A stretch of DNA of 64,000 nucleotides from Jannaschia faecimaris (GCF_900107415.1 NZ_FNPX01000009.1:62001-126000), one strand, 5' to 3'; positions 1 to 9,646 are shown, counted from the first letter of the stretch. Notes: generated from the letters alone by a model not told the origin. Numbers and translations are program-made.

Positions 1-1750
<1,750 letters not shown>

Positions 1751-1860
1751 TGCGCTCTCCGGGACGTGTCTCGCAGGCGTCATACGGCACCGACAGGGCA
1801 GGGTGAAGGGGCAGCGGCACCTAAGGTGCAGGTACGCAGGCAAGAGGAGGTGCCCGAGCT

Positions 1861-2484
1861 TCAGATCGAAGTCAGCGCCTTTTCAAGGTCGCCATAGCCG
1901 GTGGGCCGATGCTCGAACTTCAGCCCAAGCGCATCGGCCGCTGCGCGCGCCTTGGTCATCAGCGCGGCGTCCTCGGTCTGCGACAGGTAAACCAGCTTGG
2001 AATAATGTTGGAAATACATATCTCGCAGGTCCGGGTGCCGATCGAGGCCGAGGGGCTTGGTTACGAAGGCATCAAACTGCCGCGCCAAAAAGTCGGTCAG
2101 GTAGAAAGCGTCGATCTCGTCGCGTGCCGCAAACCGGTCCAGCCCGTCGAAGAAGGCATAGCAATGTGGGCCCGCGATCATTTCCACCCCGAGTCGGTCG
2201 CAGGTGGCCTGCAATTGACCGCCGGTGCCGCAATCGGCGTAGGCCACGAAAATGCTGTCGTAATCTTCCTGCCGTGCCATCACTTCGGCCTCCACTGCCG
2301 GGGCAATACGCCTTGGATGGTTGTGTAGGATCGCGGGCAGGCAATGCAGGTCCAGATGGGTCAGGCCGTTTGCCGCGCGGATTGCCAGTATTTCGTACGC
2401 CAGAGCCCCGCAGGCCAGCACAAGTACGCGCCCGGTCCCCTGTGCGGCCAACCCGGTCCGGGTCAGGTCCGAATCCGTGATCAC
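1861..2484 (-). CDS. DUF1638 family cysteine-rich protein
   Basis: A 207-residue DUF1638 protein of unknown biochemical function. Conserved blocks are [12 protein letters not shown] (Cys25), [11 protein letters not shown] (Cys48), YADCGTGG (Cys85) and GPHCYAFF (Cys108); the Cys/His pattern suggests metal or cofactor binding, which is inference. The start is a GTG whose last bases overlap the stop of the upstream YbjQ-type gene (GTGA at 2481-2484), so the two are translationally coupled. From memory, DUF1638 genes in other bacteria often lie near corrinoid proteins and B12-dependent methyltransferases; a corrinoid protein and a homocysteine methyltransferase lie 2-4 kb away here. That suggests a role in handling or reactivating the corrinoid protein, but nothing in the sequence proves it. 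Confidence 0.85.
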   Translation of the reverse strand: MITDSDLTRTGLAAQGTGRVLVLACGALAYEILAIRAANGLTHLDLHCLPAILHNHPRRIAPAVEAEVMARQEDYDSIFVAYADCGTGGQLQATCDRLGVEMIAGPHCYAFFDGLDRFAARDEIDAFYLTDFLARQFDAFVTKPLGLDRHPDLRDMYFQHYSKLVYLSQTEDAALMTKARAAADALGLKFEHRPTGYGDLEKALTSI

Positions 2485-2801
2485 CGCAGTTTGACCGCCG
2501 TGCCATAGGCCATCACTTCCGAAGCGGCCTGCGTAATGGTCGATGTCTCCAGTCGCACCGCCACGATCGCATCCGCGCCCAGCAGGCGGGCCTCCGACTT
2601 CATCCGGTCGATCGCCTGTTCGCGCGCACCGGTCAGGAGGGAGGCGTATTCCTTGACCTCCCCGCCGACGATATTGCGCAGGCTTGCCACGATGTCCGAC
2701 CCGATATGCTTGGAGCGCACGGTCGATCCCCTCACAAGGCCCAGGCAATGCGCAATTTCGCGGCCAGGAACGATGTCCGTCGTCGTCAGGATAATGTCCA
2801 T
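2481..2801 (-). CDS. YbjQ/UPF0145 family protein
   Basis: A 106-residue protein of the YbjQ (UPF0145, putative heavy-metal-binding) family. Recognisable features are the N-terminal ILTTTDIVPG, the central RGSTVRSKHIGSDIVASLRN and the C-terminal LGADAIVAVRLET followed by VMAYGTAVKL. The family folds as small oligomeric rings; its function is not established. It lies 11 bases after a small membrane-protein gene and overlaps the DUF1638 gene by four bases, so the three form one transcription unit. The ribosome site (GGGGCG) is modest, consistent with coupling from the gene before. Confidence 0.85.
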   Translation of the reverse strand: MDIILTTTDIVPGREIAHCLGLVRGSTVRSKHIGSDIVASLRNIVGGEVKEYASLLTGAREQAIDRMKSEARLLGADAIVAVRLETSTITQAASEVMAYGTAVKLR

Positions 2802-2812
2802 GGTCGCCCCAT

Positions 2813-3025
2813 TTATTTCAAATTGTCGTAATGATCGTCGTCGGAATTTCCCAAACGTTCCGCTACGACCCGGAAAACGACATAGGCAACCAGCGCCGCC
2901 GGCAACAGGGCCACCGCACCGAAGGGCAGCGCAAAACTTGCGGTGATGATCGCACCAAGCCAGATCGTGGCCCCCGCGGCGATGAGAACGATGAAGACGA
3001 TTAGGACAAGACGGTCGAGGGGCAT
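2813..3025 (-). CDS. Small two-helix membrane protein
   Basis: A 70-residue hypothetical protein. It has a hydrophobic segment at residues 5-33 and a second at about 35-53, then a polar tail with three consecutive Asp residues (NSDDDHYDNLK). It is probably an inner-membrane protein. A strong AAAGGAG lies seven bases before the ATG. It is the first gene of the unit that continues into the YbjQ and DUF1638 genes. I do not recognise a family. Confidence 0.7.
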   Translation of the reverse strand: MPLDRLVLIVFIVLIAAGATIWLGAIITASFALPFGAVALLPAALVAYVVFRVVAERLGNSDDDHYDNLK

Positions 3026-3147
3026 GGGCGCTCCTTTTGATGTCCTTCCTATATGGGCGGGATAGGTCCGTCTGCAAAGGCCATGGTTGACTGTCGTGAG
3101 CGGTTGGCCGAAAGCGCCGCCGCGCGCATGAATGAAAGGACGGTTCG

Positions 3148-3711
3148 ATGAATATCGTGGTTATGGGCGTCGCGTGGACAGGTCGTTCAAGTATCGGTGC
3201 CGCGCTGGCCAATAGCATGGACGGGCGGTTCATCCCCGGCTGTGATCTGCATCCGCCTGCCAACCGCGCCAAACTGGCCCGACGAGAGGTTCTGACGCAG
3301 GCCGACTATGACGCATGGTTCGACGCCATCGGTTTCAAATTGGCCATGCGGGGCAGCGGTACGGTCGTTGCCTGCCCGGCCTTGAGGCGCGAGCAGCGGG
3401 ACCGCATACGGTTTGCGGTGCTGGGGCATGTCACCTTCGTCTACCTGTACGGGCCGCGCGAATTGATCGAGGCCCGCATGATCGCCTCGGGCGGGTCACC
3501 GGATGAGGGGCAAAGGCAAATTGATCACCAGCTGAGCATCCTGGAGGAGCCGACGCCGGATGAGGGTGTGATCTCGATCGACATGGGGCTACCCCAACGG
3601 CAGGCGATCGACGAAATTCTGGCGGGTTTCCCGCGCCAGAAGGAATCCTTGTCTCGCAGCCCGCATCCGGGTGCAATTGACCAGTCCATGCAGGTCGGGC
3701 ACGGGGCCTGA
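3148..3711 (+). CDS. Gluconokinase-like protein with altered P-loop
   Basis: A 187-residue protein matching the gluconokinase (GntK/shikimate-kinase-like) fold: an N-terminal P-loop region, then HPPANRAKLARREVLTQADY and DAWFDAIG, ACPALRREQRDRIRF, VYLYGPRELIEARM and LEEPTPDEGVISIDMG, in the family order. The P-loop reads GVAWTGRSS (residues 7-15): the invariant Lys of GxxxxGK[ST] is Arg13, and the bulky Trp10 sits where small residues are normal. The FMP-type motif that usually precedes the LEEP block is missing and the C-terminus has about 30 unrelated polar residues. It may be catalytically weak or have another substrate. No sugar-acid genes are nearby. The start is supported by GAAAGGA. The downstream GST gene is convergent, eight bases away. 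Confidence 0.75.
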   Translation: MNIVVMGVAWTGRSSIGAALANSMDGRFIPGCDLHPPANRAKLARREVLTQADYDAWFDAIGFKLAMRGSGTVVACPALRREQRDRIRFAVLGHVTFVYLYGPRELIEARMIASGGSPDEGQRQIDHQLSILEEPTPDEGVISIDMGLPQRQAIDEILAGFPRQKESLSRSPHPGAIDQSMQVGHGA

Positions 3712-3718
3712 GCGGCCC

Positions 3719-4330
3719 TCAGCCTCCGGTGTGCAGTTCAATGACCCGTGCAACCGCGGGGCGCGCCGCCACGCGGTCGTGATGCGCGGCCAGCTTCGGA
3801 ACATCAGCCATTTCCACACCGTCGCCGGGCATCCAACGCGTTACATTCCACAGATAAAGATCGGCCGCCGAAAAGTCATCCACGACCCAATTTCCGGTCA
3901 GGCGTTGTTCCAGGTAATATGCGCATTCCGTCATGTTTTTTGCGACCTTGGCAGCCATTGCAGCCTGTGCAGCGGGGTCATCCGCCCACCTTTGCGCGCG
4001 GAACTTGTGGGCATGGGCCACATGCGCGGTCGACGACAGGTAGCACATCGTCTCGCGCACACGCGCGGCGGTCAGGGGATCATCGGGCATAAGGTGCCCG
4101 GTTGCCGCCGCGATCCAGTCCATCAGGGCCGGGGCCTCGGTCAGGACGGTGCCGTCAACCACCAGGGAGGGTACACGTCCCTTCGGGTTCACGGCGAGGT
4201 AGGGGGCCTGCCGCTGCGCGCTTGTCTTGAAATCGACCCATGCCAATTCATAGGGCAATCCGGTTTCTTCCAGCGCGGCGTGGACGCACATCGAGATCGT
4301 GCCGGGGGCAAGGTGCAGCGTCAGGGTCAT
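3719..4330 (-). CDS. Glutathione S-transferase family protein
   Basis: A 203-residue cytosolic GST-type protein. Thioredoxin-like N-terminal domain (about residues 1-78): LTLHLAPGTISMCVHAALEE carries the catalytic-Ser/Cys region, NPKGRVPSLVVDG the cis-Pro, and LTEAPALMDWIA the glutathione-contact motif. An all-helical C-terminal domain follows, with DDFSAADLYLWNVTRW as the usual N-capping box. I chose the ATG at 4330, preceded by AAAGGA, over an in-frame upstream start at 4357 that would add nine unconserved residues. The substrate is unknown and no pathway neighbours are evident. Confidence 0.88.
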   Translation of the reverse strand: MTLTLHLAPGTISMCVHAALEETGLPYELAWVDFKTSAQRQAPYLAVNPKGRVPSLVVDGTVLTEAPALMDWIAAATGHLMPDDPLTAARVRETMCYLSSTAHVAHAHKFRAQRWADDPAAQAAMAAKVAKNMTECAYYLEQRLTGNWVVDDFSAADLYLWNVTRWMPGDGVEMADVPKLAAHHDRVAARPAVARVIELHTGG

Positions 4331-4449
4331 AACGGTTCCTTTGAAAGTCACCGACACCCTGCACGAACGGACGTGCCCGGCAAGGCACCGCGGTTCTTCG
4401 CTCTATAAATACTTCGGGGGTGCGCGGGCTGGCCCCTGTCCGGTGCCGA

Positions 4450-5148
4450 TTATGCCGACATCCGATTGTGCTTGCGCGTCATCCATTCCTTGGCGGTCTC
4501 GACCGCCACGGCGGCGTCCCGGCAATAGGCATCTGCCCCGATTGCCTTGCCGAATTCTTCGTTCAGGGGGGCACCACCCACCAGCACGATGTAATCGTCG
4601 CGAATTCCTTCCGCGACCAGCGTGTCAATCACCACCTTCATGTAGGGCATCGTCGTCGTCAGCAGGGCGGACATCCCGATGATATCCGCCTTTTCGGCCT
4701 TGGCGGAGTCGATATAGGCGTCGGCCGCGTTATTGATACCCAGGTCGACAACTTCGAAACCGGCCCCCTCCATCATCATGCCGACCAGGTTCTTGCCGAT
4801 GTCATGGATGTCGCCCTTGACCGTACCAATGACCATCTTGCCGATGGTCGGCGCGCCGGTTTCGGCCAGCAGGGGTTTCAGGATGGCCATCCCGCCCTTC
4901 ATCGCGTTGGCCGCCAGAAGAACTTCGGGCACGAACAGGATCCCGTCGCGGAAGTCGATGCCGACAATCGTCATGCCGCCAACCAGCGCCTCGGTCAGGA
5001 CGCGGTAGGGCGGCCATCCCCGGTCGAGCAGGATGGTCACGCCTTCCTCTATCTCTTCCTTCATGCCGTCGTAGAGGTCGTCGAACATCTGGGCGACAAG
5101 CTCTTCGTCGTTCAGCTCGCTCAGGATAATTTCATCTTCGTCGGACAT
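4450..5148 (-). CDS. Corrinoid (B12-binding) methyltransferase component, probable split-MetH cobalamin module
   Basis: A 232-residue corrinoid protein. Residues 10-95 form the four-helix cap (B12-binding_2: VTILLDRGWPPYRVLTEALV, FVPEVLLAANAMKGG). Residues 103-225 form the Rossmann-like B12-binding domain, with GDIHDIGKNLV (His115 as the lower cobalt ligand), the SALLTTTM Ser/Thr loop (from 160) and VGGAPL (190-195). It has the size and sequence style of the middle cobalamin module of methionine synthase or MtbC-type proteins. With Bmt (6603-7619) it probably makes a split methionine synthase; a folate-binding module and reactivation domain are not seen here. The start at 5148 was chosen for the GGAGG seven bases upstream; an in-frame ATG at 5175 has none. 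Confidence 0.92.
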   Translation of the reverse strand: MSDEDEIILSELNDEELVAQMFDDLYDGMKEEIEEGVTILLDRGWPPYRVLTEALVGGMTIVGIDFRDGILFVPEVLLAANAMKGGMAILKPLLAETGAPTIGKMVIGTVKGDIHDIGKNLVGMMMEGAGFEVVDLGINNAADAYIDSAKAEKADIIGMSALLTTTMPYMKVVIDTLVAEGIRDDYIVLVGGAPLNEEFGKAIGADAYCRDAAVAVETAKEWMTRKHNRMSA

Positions 5149-5262
5149 GGGGCCTCCGGGGGACACGTGATGCATGGTTTGTGCGTTCGGCGAGGTGGGG
5201 TCAGCGCGAAAAGCGACATTGGGCGGGTGCGGTGCGACCCGTCTTGTCGCAGGGCGGCAAAT

Positions 5263-5277
5263 GTTCTATCTTTGTTC
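5263..5277. promoter_or_regulatory. LexA (SOS) box upstream of the radical SAM gene
   Basis: GTTCTATCTTTGTTC is a full match to the alphaproteobacterial LexA box GTTC-N7-GTTC, with the T-rich spacer and following T (GTTCT) typical of real sites. It lies 32 bases before the radical SAM start codon, in the 160-base divergent region between that gene and the corrinoid gene, where an operator would be expected. Confidence 0.8.
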
Positions 5278-5308
5278 TAATTAAGCGGACGAGCGGGAGG
5301 CCTCGGTC

Positions 5309-6352
5309 ATGGGACATTACATACACAACTACCCCGGACTTGCCGGGCGCGGAGCCCTGTCCAACGCAACCGGACGGTTCGAACCCTATAGCTATGACGC
5401 GCCGCTTCCGGACCGCATCGACACCGAGGTGCGCGATGAGGTGATTGGACGGGCGATCACCACCAACAAGTCGCCCGACGTATGTTTCGATCGCTCGATC
5501 AACCCGTATCGGGGGTGCGAACATGGCTGCATCTATTGCTTCGCGCGGCCGACGCACGCCTATCTCGGTCTGTCGCCGGGTCTGGACTTCGAGACGCGGC
5601 TGATTGCCCGTCCGAACGTGGCGGCGGCCCTGCGCAAGGAACTGTCTGCCGCCGGATACAAGCCGGCGATGATCGCCATCGGGACGAACACAGACCCTTA
5701 CCAGCCCATCGAGCGCGACCGTGGCCTGATGCGCGGATTGCTGGAGGTTCTGCGCGACCATGGGCATCCCGTGGGCGTGACGACCAAGGGCACAATGGTC
5801 GAGCGAGATATCGACATCCTGTCCGGCATGGGGACCGAGCTGACCCGCGTGGGGCTGTCGGTCACAACACTGGACGACGCACTGGCCCGGCGGCTGGAGC
5901 CGCGCGTTCCGGTACCGACGCGGCGACTGAAGACGATCGAGCGGTTGGCCACAGCGGGCATCCAGGTGCGCGTCATGGTCTCTCCTGTCATTCCTGGCCT
6001 GACCGATCACGAAGTGGAGGCGATTCTTCGCGCGGCCGCGGACGCGGGGGCCGCCGCTGCAAGCATGATCCCCCTGCGCCTGCCGCTGGAGGTCGCCCCC
6101 CTGTTCGAGGATTGGCTGCGCGCCCACGTTCCCGACCGCGCCCGCAAGGTGTTGAACCGAATTCGGGAGTTCCATGGCGGCAAACTCTACGACGCGGGCT
6201 ACGGTCACCGGATGCGGGGCCGGGGCGTTCATGCGGACCTGTTGCAGAGCAGGTTCCTGCGCGCCTGCCGGGAGGTCGGTCTGGCGACACATCTGCCGGC
6301 GCTGCGCAGCGATCTGTTCCGAGTACCGGGCAGCCAGATGTCGCTCTTCTAG
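5309..6352 (+). CDS. Radical SAM protein of the PA0069/Rv2578c (SplB-related) family
   Basis: A 347-residue radical SAM enzyme. The [4Fe-4S] motif is RGCEHGCIYCFARP (Cys70, Cys74, Cys77). Before it are SPDVCFDRSINPYRG, typical of this family, and after it THAYLGLSPGLDFET. Later blocks are IGTNTDPYQPIE, VTTKGTMVERDIDIL and VMVSPVIPGLTDHE. The C-terminal part (RVLNRIREFHGGKLYD-like region) is the family's own tail. The family is distantly related to spore photoproduct lyase, but its substrate is unknown. The start is supported by GGGAGG. A LexA box 32 bases upstream makes damage-induced expression likely, suggesting a part in DNA or RNA repair. It is transcribed away from the corrinoid gene and towards bmt. 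Confidence 0.93.
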   Translation: MGHYIHNYPGLAGRGALSNATGRFEPYSYDAPLPDRIDTEVRDEVIGRAITTNKSPDVCFDRSINPYRGCEHGCIYCFARPTHAYLGLSPGLDFETRLIARPNVAAALRKELSAAGYKPAMIAIGTNTDPYQPIERDRGLMRGLLEVLRDHGHPVGVTTKGTMVERDIDILSGMGTELTRVGLSVTTLDDALARRLEPRVPVPTRRLKTIERLATAGIQVRVMVSPVIPGLTDHEVEAILRAAADAGAAAASMIPLRLPLEVAPLFEDWLRAHVPDRARKVLNRIREFHGGKLYDAGYGHRMRGRGVHADLLQSRFLRACREVGLATHLPALRSDLFRVPGSQMSLF

Positions 6353-6378
6353 GGGCGGTTTCGGGCTGCCCCCCGAGA

Positions 6379-6392
6379 GTTTTTGCAAAAAC
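6379..6392. repeat. Short perfect palindrome in intergenic region
   Basis: GTTTTTGCAAAAAC, a perfect 14-base palindrome 27 bases after the radical SAM stop, within a 250-base gap before the end of bmt. It could be part of a weak terminator between these convergent genes. The rest of the gap shows no convincing gene. Confidence 0.35.
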
Positions 6393-6602
6393 GGAGACAC
6401 GTCCATCACGCGCAGGCCCCCTGTCCGACAAAGGCAGAGACGGAGTACTGCGGCAACCCGGATGGATCCGCCATTGCGCCACTTTCCGAGTTGGCCCCGA
6501 GAGCACCAAGCGTCGGGGAGACCGTAGGCACCAACATCGTCCAGTCGGACGGAGGCGCAGGGACAGCCAGACCAGGATATCCAATCCGAGAAGGACGCTT
6601 CA

Positions 6603-7619
6603 TCAGGCTTTGGTGCGGCGTCGGCGACTGGCCGAGCGGTCGCGCACCGGCCCTTTGCCGTCGGTTCCATCGCTGTCCGAGGAAAACCCGCCAAGCTTCT
6701 CGGCGATCTCTTCCAAGGTCGGCGCGGGGCCCTTGGTGGACGCCTCCAGGGTGGCGCGCATGGCCCGCAGATGATCAGGTGTGGTGCCGCAACATCCGCC
6801 GATGATCGTGGCCCCGGCGTTGCGCACCATGACCGCGTATTCTGCCATGAGTTCGGGCGTGCCGTCGTAGTGGATATGCCCGTCATGGTATTTCGGGATG
6901 CCGGCGTTGCCCTTGGCGATCAAGGGGCGATCGGCCTCGCCGAAGCCCATTACGGTGCGGATCAGGTCCGACGACCCGACGCCACAGTTCGCGCCATAGG
7001 CGAGCGGCTTATGCTCAAGCTTATTGATCAGACGGGTCATTTCGGCGGAGGTCGTGCCCATCATCGTGCGGCCGGCGGTGTCGAAGCTCATGGTGATGCA
7101 CCACGGCATGTCGACAAGGCGCGCGGCTTCGGCGGCGGCCATCATCTCCTCGGGGGCGGAGATCGTCTCGACCCAGAGGACGTCCACGCCACCCTCCTTC
7201 AGGCCCTCGGCCTGCTGATGGAAGATCTCGACAGCCAATTCGTGCGTCAGCGGGCCCATGGGGGCCATGATCTCTCCCGTGGGGCCCATGGACCCCGCGA
7301 CGATCACCGGGCGGCCCGCGGTGTCCGCGATCTCGCGTCCGATCTCGGCTCCCATGCGCGACAACTCGCCGGCGCGGTCCTGTGCATCATGCAATTTCAA
7401 GCGCGACGCGTTCCCGCCGAAGGTATTGGTCAGGAAGATGTCCGATCCGGCCTCGACCGCGCCCCGGTAGAGCGCGCGGATCTTGTCAGTCTCGGTCTCA
7501 TTCCAGAATTCGGGCGCATCGCCCGATGACAAGCCCATGTTGAACAGAGTGGTTCCGGTCGCGCCGTCGGTTAGCAACCAGTCGCGGGATTTGAGAAGTT
7601 CGGTCAGGGCGTCGGACAT
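6603..7619 (-). CDS. bmt: Homocysteine S-methyltransferase domain protein (betaine/cobalamin-dependent methionine synthase component)
   Basis: A 338-residue zinc-dependent homocysteine methyltransferase. Motifs are LTDGATGTTL (N-terminus), LTNTFGGNASRL, SMGPTGEIM, GANCGVG (Cys212) and GGCCGTTPDH (Cys276, Cys277), the three Cys being the zinc ligands. It equals the N-terminal module of MetH. Annotators often call it betaine-homocysteine methyltransferase; with a free-standing corrinoid protein 1.5 kb away it more likely transfers methyl from methylcobalamin. The C-terminal 35 residues are polar and very basic at the end (SRRRRTKA), an unconserved tail. The start at 7619 follows a good CGGAGG; an in-frame ATG at 7697 would add 26 unlikely residues. 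The 135-base leader contains an AT-rich stretch (about 7677-7706) that probably holds the promoter. Confidence 0.92.
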   Translation of the reverse strand: MSDALTELLKSRDWLLTDGATGTTLFNMGLSSGDAPEFWNETETDKIRALYRGAVEAGSDIFLTNTFGGNASRLKLHDAQDRAGELSRMGAEIGREIADTAGRPVIVAGSMGPTGEIMAPMGPLTHELAVEIFHQQAEGLKEGGVDVLWVETISAPEEMMAAAEAARLVDMPWCITMSFDTAGRTMMGTTSAEMTRLINKLEHKPLAYGANCGVGSSDLIRTVMGFGEADRPLIAKGNAGIPKYHDGHIHYDGTPELMAEYAVMVRNAGATIIGGCCGTTPDHLRAMRATLEASTKGPAPTLEEIAEKLGGFSSDSDGTDGKGPVRDRSASRRRRTKA

Positions 7620-7706
7620 GGGGCAGCCTCCGGAGCGCTTTGCATTCACGCCCCGTGTGGCGCGCGGGCGTAGTTTAATCAAATTCATAAAATGCATGAA
7701 AATGAT

Positions 7707-7733
7707 GAGGGGGCGCGCAAGTGCGGCCCCCTC
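7707..7733 (-). terminator. Rho-independent terminator of the zeta-subunit gene
   Basis: Eight-base GC stem (GAGGGGGC/GCCCCCTC), 11-base loop, then ATCATTTTC in the minus direction. It lies 22 bases beyond the DUF1476 stop codon and separates it from bmt. Confidence 0.6.
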
Positions 7734-7754
7734 TTGGTCATCTGGAGGGGCGGG

Positions 7755-8075
7755 TCAGCTCAGTTCGGTCATGATCTGCTGCTTGGCTATGGCCATCAGG
7801 GCGTCCATCTTCGCCCGGATCTCGGCTGTGGGGACCTTCTCGCCCAGATCGCCGGCGACCTTTCGCAACACGTCGTCGTCGCCTGCTTCTTCGAAATCGG
7901 ATTTGACGACTTCGACGGCGTAGGCCTTCAAAGCGTCACCTTCCTTGCCCAGAAGCTCGCCAGCCCACTCGCCCAGAAGGCGGTTGCGCCGCGCCTCGAC
8001 CTTGAACTGAAGTTCGGCATCATGGGCAAACTTGTTTTCGAAGCTCTTCTCGCGGTCGGTGAAACTGTTGGACAT
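7755..8075 (-). CDS. ATP synthase zeta subunit / F1-ATPase inhibitor (DUF1476)
   Basis: A 106-residue DUF1476 protein. In Paracoccus this family is the zeta subunit, which binds F1 and blocks reverse rotation (ATP hydrolysis). The signature is clear: FTDREKSFENKFAHDAELQFKVEARRN (quoted in parts: FTDREKSFE, KFAHDAELQFK, ARRNRLLGEWAGELLG), then VVKSDFEEAGDDDVLRKVAGDL and a C-terminal helix. The ATG at 8075 matches the known N-terminus of the family; in-frame sequence upstream is not conserved. It is divergent from purC, with 131 bases between them, and ends in its own terminator. No ATP synthase genes are in the window. Confidence 0.93.
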   Translation of the reverse strand: MSNSFTDREKSFENKFAHDAELQFKVEARRNRLLGEWAGELLGKEGDALKAYAVEVVKSDFEEAGDDDVLRKVAGDLGEKVPTAEIRAKMDALMAIAKQQIMTELS

Positions 8076-8206
8076 GCGTGTCTCCCTACGTGTGGTGTGC
8101 TTTCTTCCGATATGTGCCGCGCGGCGCGCGCGTGCAAGTCGCGTCGCTTGGCAAAGCGGTACGAAAGGCCTAAGAGGCGCGCAAACAAGCAACGTCCGAG
8201 GGTATC

Positions 8207-8968
8207 ATGGCCAGACGCAAAAAGGTCTACGAAGGCAAAGCCAAGATCCTTTATGAAGGCCCGGAACCGGGAACCCTGGTCCAGTATTTCAAGGACGATG
8301 CCACCGCCTTCAACGCGCAGAAGAAGGACATCATCGACGGCAAGGGTGTTCTGAACAATCGCCTTTCGGAATTCTTCATGGTGGGGCTGGGCAACATCGG
8401 TGTGCCCACGCATTTCATCAAGCGTCTGAATATGCGGGAACAACTGATCCGCGCATGCGAGATCGTTCCGCTCGAAATCATCGTTCGCAACGTCGCCGCT
8501 GGAACGCTTTCGACGCGTCTTGGGATCGAGGAGGGGACGCCGCTGCCGCGCCCGATAATCGAGTTTTGCTACAAGGATGACAAGCTGGGTGACCCACTGG
8601 TGGCCGAGGAGCATATCATCGCCTTCGGTTGGGCCAACCAGCAGGATCTGGACGATATCGTCGCGCTGGCGCTTCGGGTGAACGACTTCATGTCGGGTTG
8701 CATGATGGCAGTTGGAATCAAGCTGGTCGACTTCAAGATCGAGGTCGGTCGTATTTGGGACAACGATATGCATAGCCTGATCTTGGCCGATGAGATCAGC
8801 CCCGACAGTTGCCGTCTGTGGGACATCGAGACGGGCAAGAAGCTCGATAAGGATGTGTTCCGCCGTGACTTGGGCTCACTCACCGATGCCTATACCGAAG
8901 TGGCGCGCCGGCTTGGCGTGCTGCCTACGAACTCGGGTCCCGTGACCCGTCCGACCCTGATCAACTGA
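8207..8968 (+). CDS. purC: Phosphoribosylaminoimidazole-succinocarboxamide synthase (SAICAR synthase)
   Basis: A 253-residue enzyme joining CAIR and aspartate with ATP to give SAICAR. Typical blocks are [14 protein letters not shown] near the start, [57 protein letters not shown] and [12 protein letters not shown]. Full length for the bacterial form. It begins a plus-strand purine unit: purS follows 10 bases later. The 131-base region upstream is shared with the divergent zeta-subunit gene. Confidence 0.98.
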   Translation: MARRKKVYEGKAKILYEGPEPGTLVQYFKDDATAFNAQKKDIIDGKGVLNNRLSEFFMVGLGNIGVPTHFIKRLNMREQLIRACEIVPLEIIVRNVAAGTLSTRLGIEEGTPLPRPIIEFCYKDDKLGDPLVAEEHIIAFGWANQQDLDDIVALALRVNDFMSGCMMAVGIKLVDFKIEVGRIWDNDMHSLILADEISPDSCRLWDIETGKKLDKDVFRRDLGSLTDAYTEVARRLGVLPTNSGPVTRPTLIN

Positions 8969-8978
8969 AAGCGATCCC

Positions 8979-9206
8979 ATGAAGGTTAAAGTCACCGTCA
9001 TGCTCAAAACCGGCGTCCTTGACCCCCAGGGCGAGGCCGTGCGCCATGCGCTGGGCGCGCTGGGTTTCGACGGCGTCGAAGGCGTGCGCCAAGGCAAGCT
9101 GATCGAGCTTGACGTGGTCGAGGGCACCGCCGAGGCCGACGTCACCGCCATGTGTGAGAAGCTTTTGGCGAACACCGTGATCGAAAGCTATTCGATCGAG
9201 ATGTGA
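8979..9206 (+). CDS. purS: Phosphoribosylformylglycinamidine synthase subunit PurS
   Basis: A 75-residue subunit that bridges PurL and PurQ in the FGAM synthase complex. KVTVMLKTGVLDPQGEAVRHAL is the family signature (first 22 residues in outline), followed by LGFDGVEGVRQGKLIELDV and the C-terminal CEKLLANTVIESYSI. It lies 10 bases after purC and overlaps the next reading frame by four bases. Confidence 0.97.
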   Translation: MKVKVTVMLKTGVLDPQGEAVRHALGALGFDGVEGVRQGKLIELDVVEGTAEADVTAMCEKLLANTVIESYSIEM

Positions 9207-9646
9207 TCGTGGGCCAAGGGTTTTCCAACTTTGTTGCTGAGAACGGGCCTCTTGTCCTTCGTCCTTATCGCCATCTTCTGATGTCATTGGGTTTGGGATG
9301 TTTTGCCCTTGCGGGCCTTTCCGTGCTTCTTCTTCTGATAAGCTGGCGGTCGGACCCGCCGGAACCGGCCTGGTTCGTTCTCCTTCCCTTGTTGGTCCTG
9401 TCCGGCCAGCGACTGCTGGTGGGGGCAAGGTTTACGGAAATCGTGGTAAACGCGGATGGAATATCCGTCCGGCCGAACGGTCCGCATATTCCGGCGAACC
9501 AGATCCGGACCATAAGGACATCAGGCAGTCACCTGAGGGGACGGGTGTCGTTGTCTCTCACGCTGAACACCGCGCGCTGGATCTTGCTCTACTCTCCAAT
9601 TTCGGTCCTTGGGCAACGTGGGGAGATTGTCGCGCGGCTTGGTTGA
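9203..9646 (+). CDS. Hypothetical two-helix membrane protein
   Basis: A 147-residue protein of no family I recognise. It has two hydrophobic segments, about residues 25-47 and 56-70, then a beta-rich soluble part (TEIVVNADGISVRPNG, IRTIRTSGSHLRGRVSL) resembling a short PH-like domain, which is inference. The proposed start is a GTG overlapping the purS stop (GTGA, 9203-9206), indicating coupling. An internal ATG near residue 27 is possible but would cut into the first helix. Confidence 0.6.
   Translation: MIVGQGFSNFVAENGPLVLRPYRHLLMSLGLGCFALAGLSVLLLLISWRSDPPEPAWFVLLPLLVLSGQRLLVGARFTEIVVNADGISVRPNGPHIPANQIRTIRTSGSHLRGRVSLSLTLNTARWILLYSPISVLGQRGEIVARLG

Noticed and set aside
6406-6603. Possible 65-residue gene downstream of bmt
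   Set aside because: The ATG touches the bmt stop, but there is no ribosome site or recognisable domain and the composition looks like non-coding sequence.
5201-6886. Long minus-strand open frame opposite the radical SAM gene
   Set aside because: It covers a clear radical SAM gene and the end of bmt in another frame. Its translation has no domain pattern and is a high-GC shadow.
7620-7754. SAM-II, SAM-V or SAH riboswitch in the bmt leader
   Set aside because: Related bacteria can have such elements near methionine genes, so I looked. The leader lacks the conserved pseudoknot segments; only an AT-rich promoter-like stretch is evident. A covariance-model search (Infernal with Rfam) would settle it.
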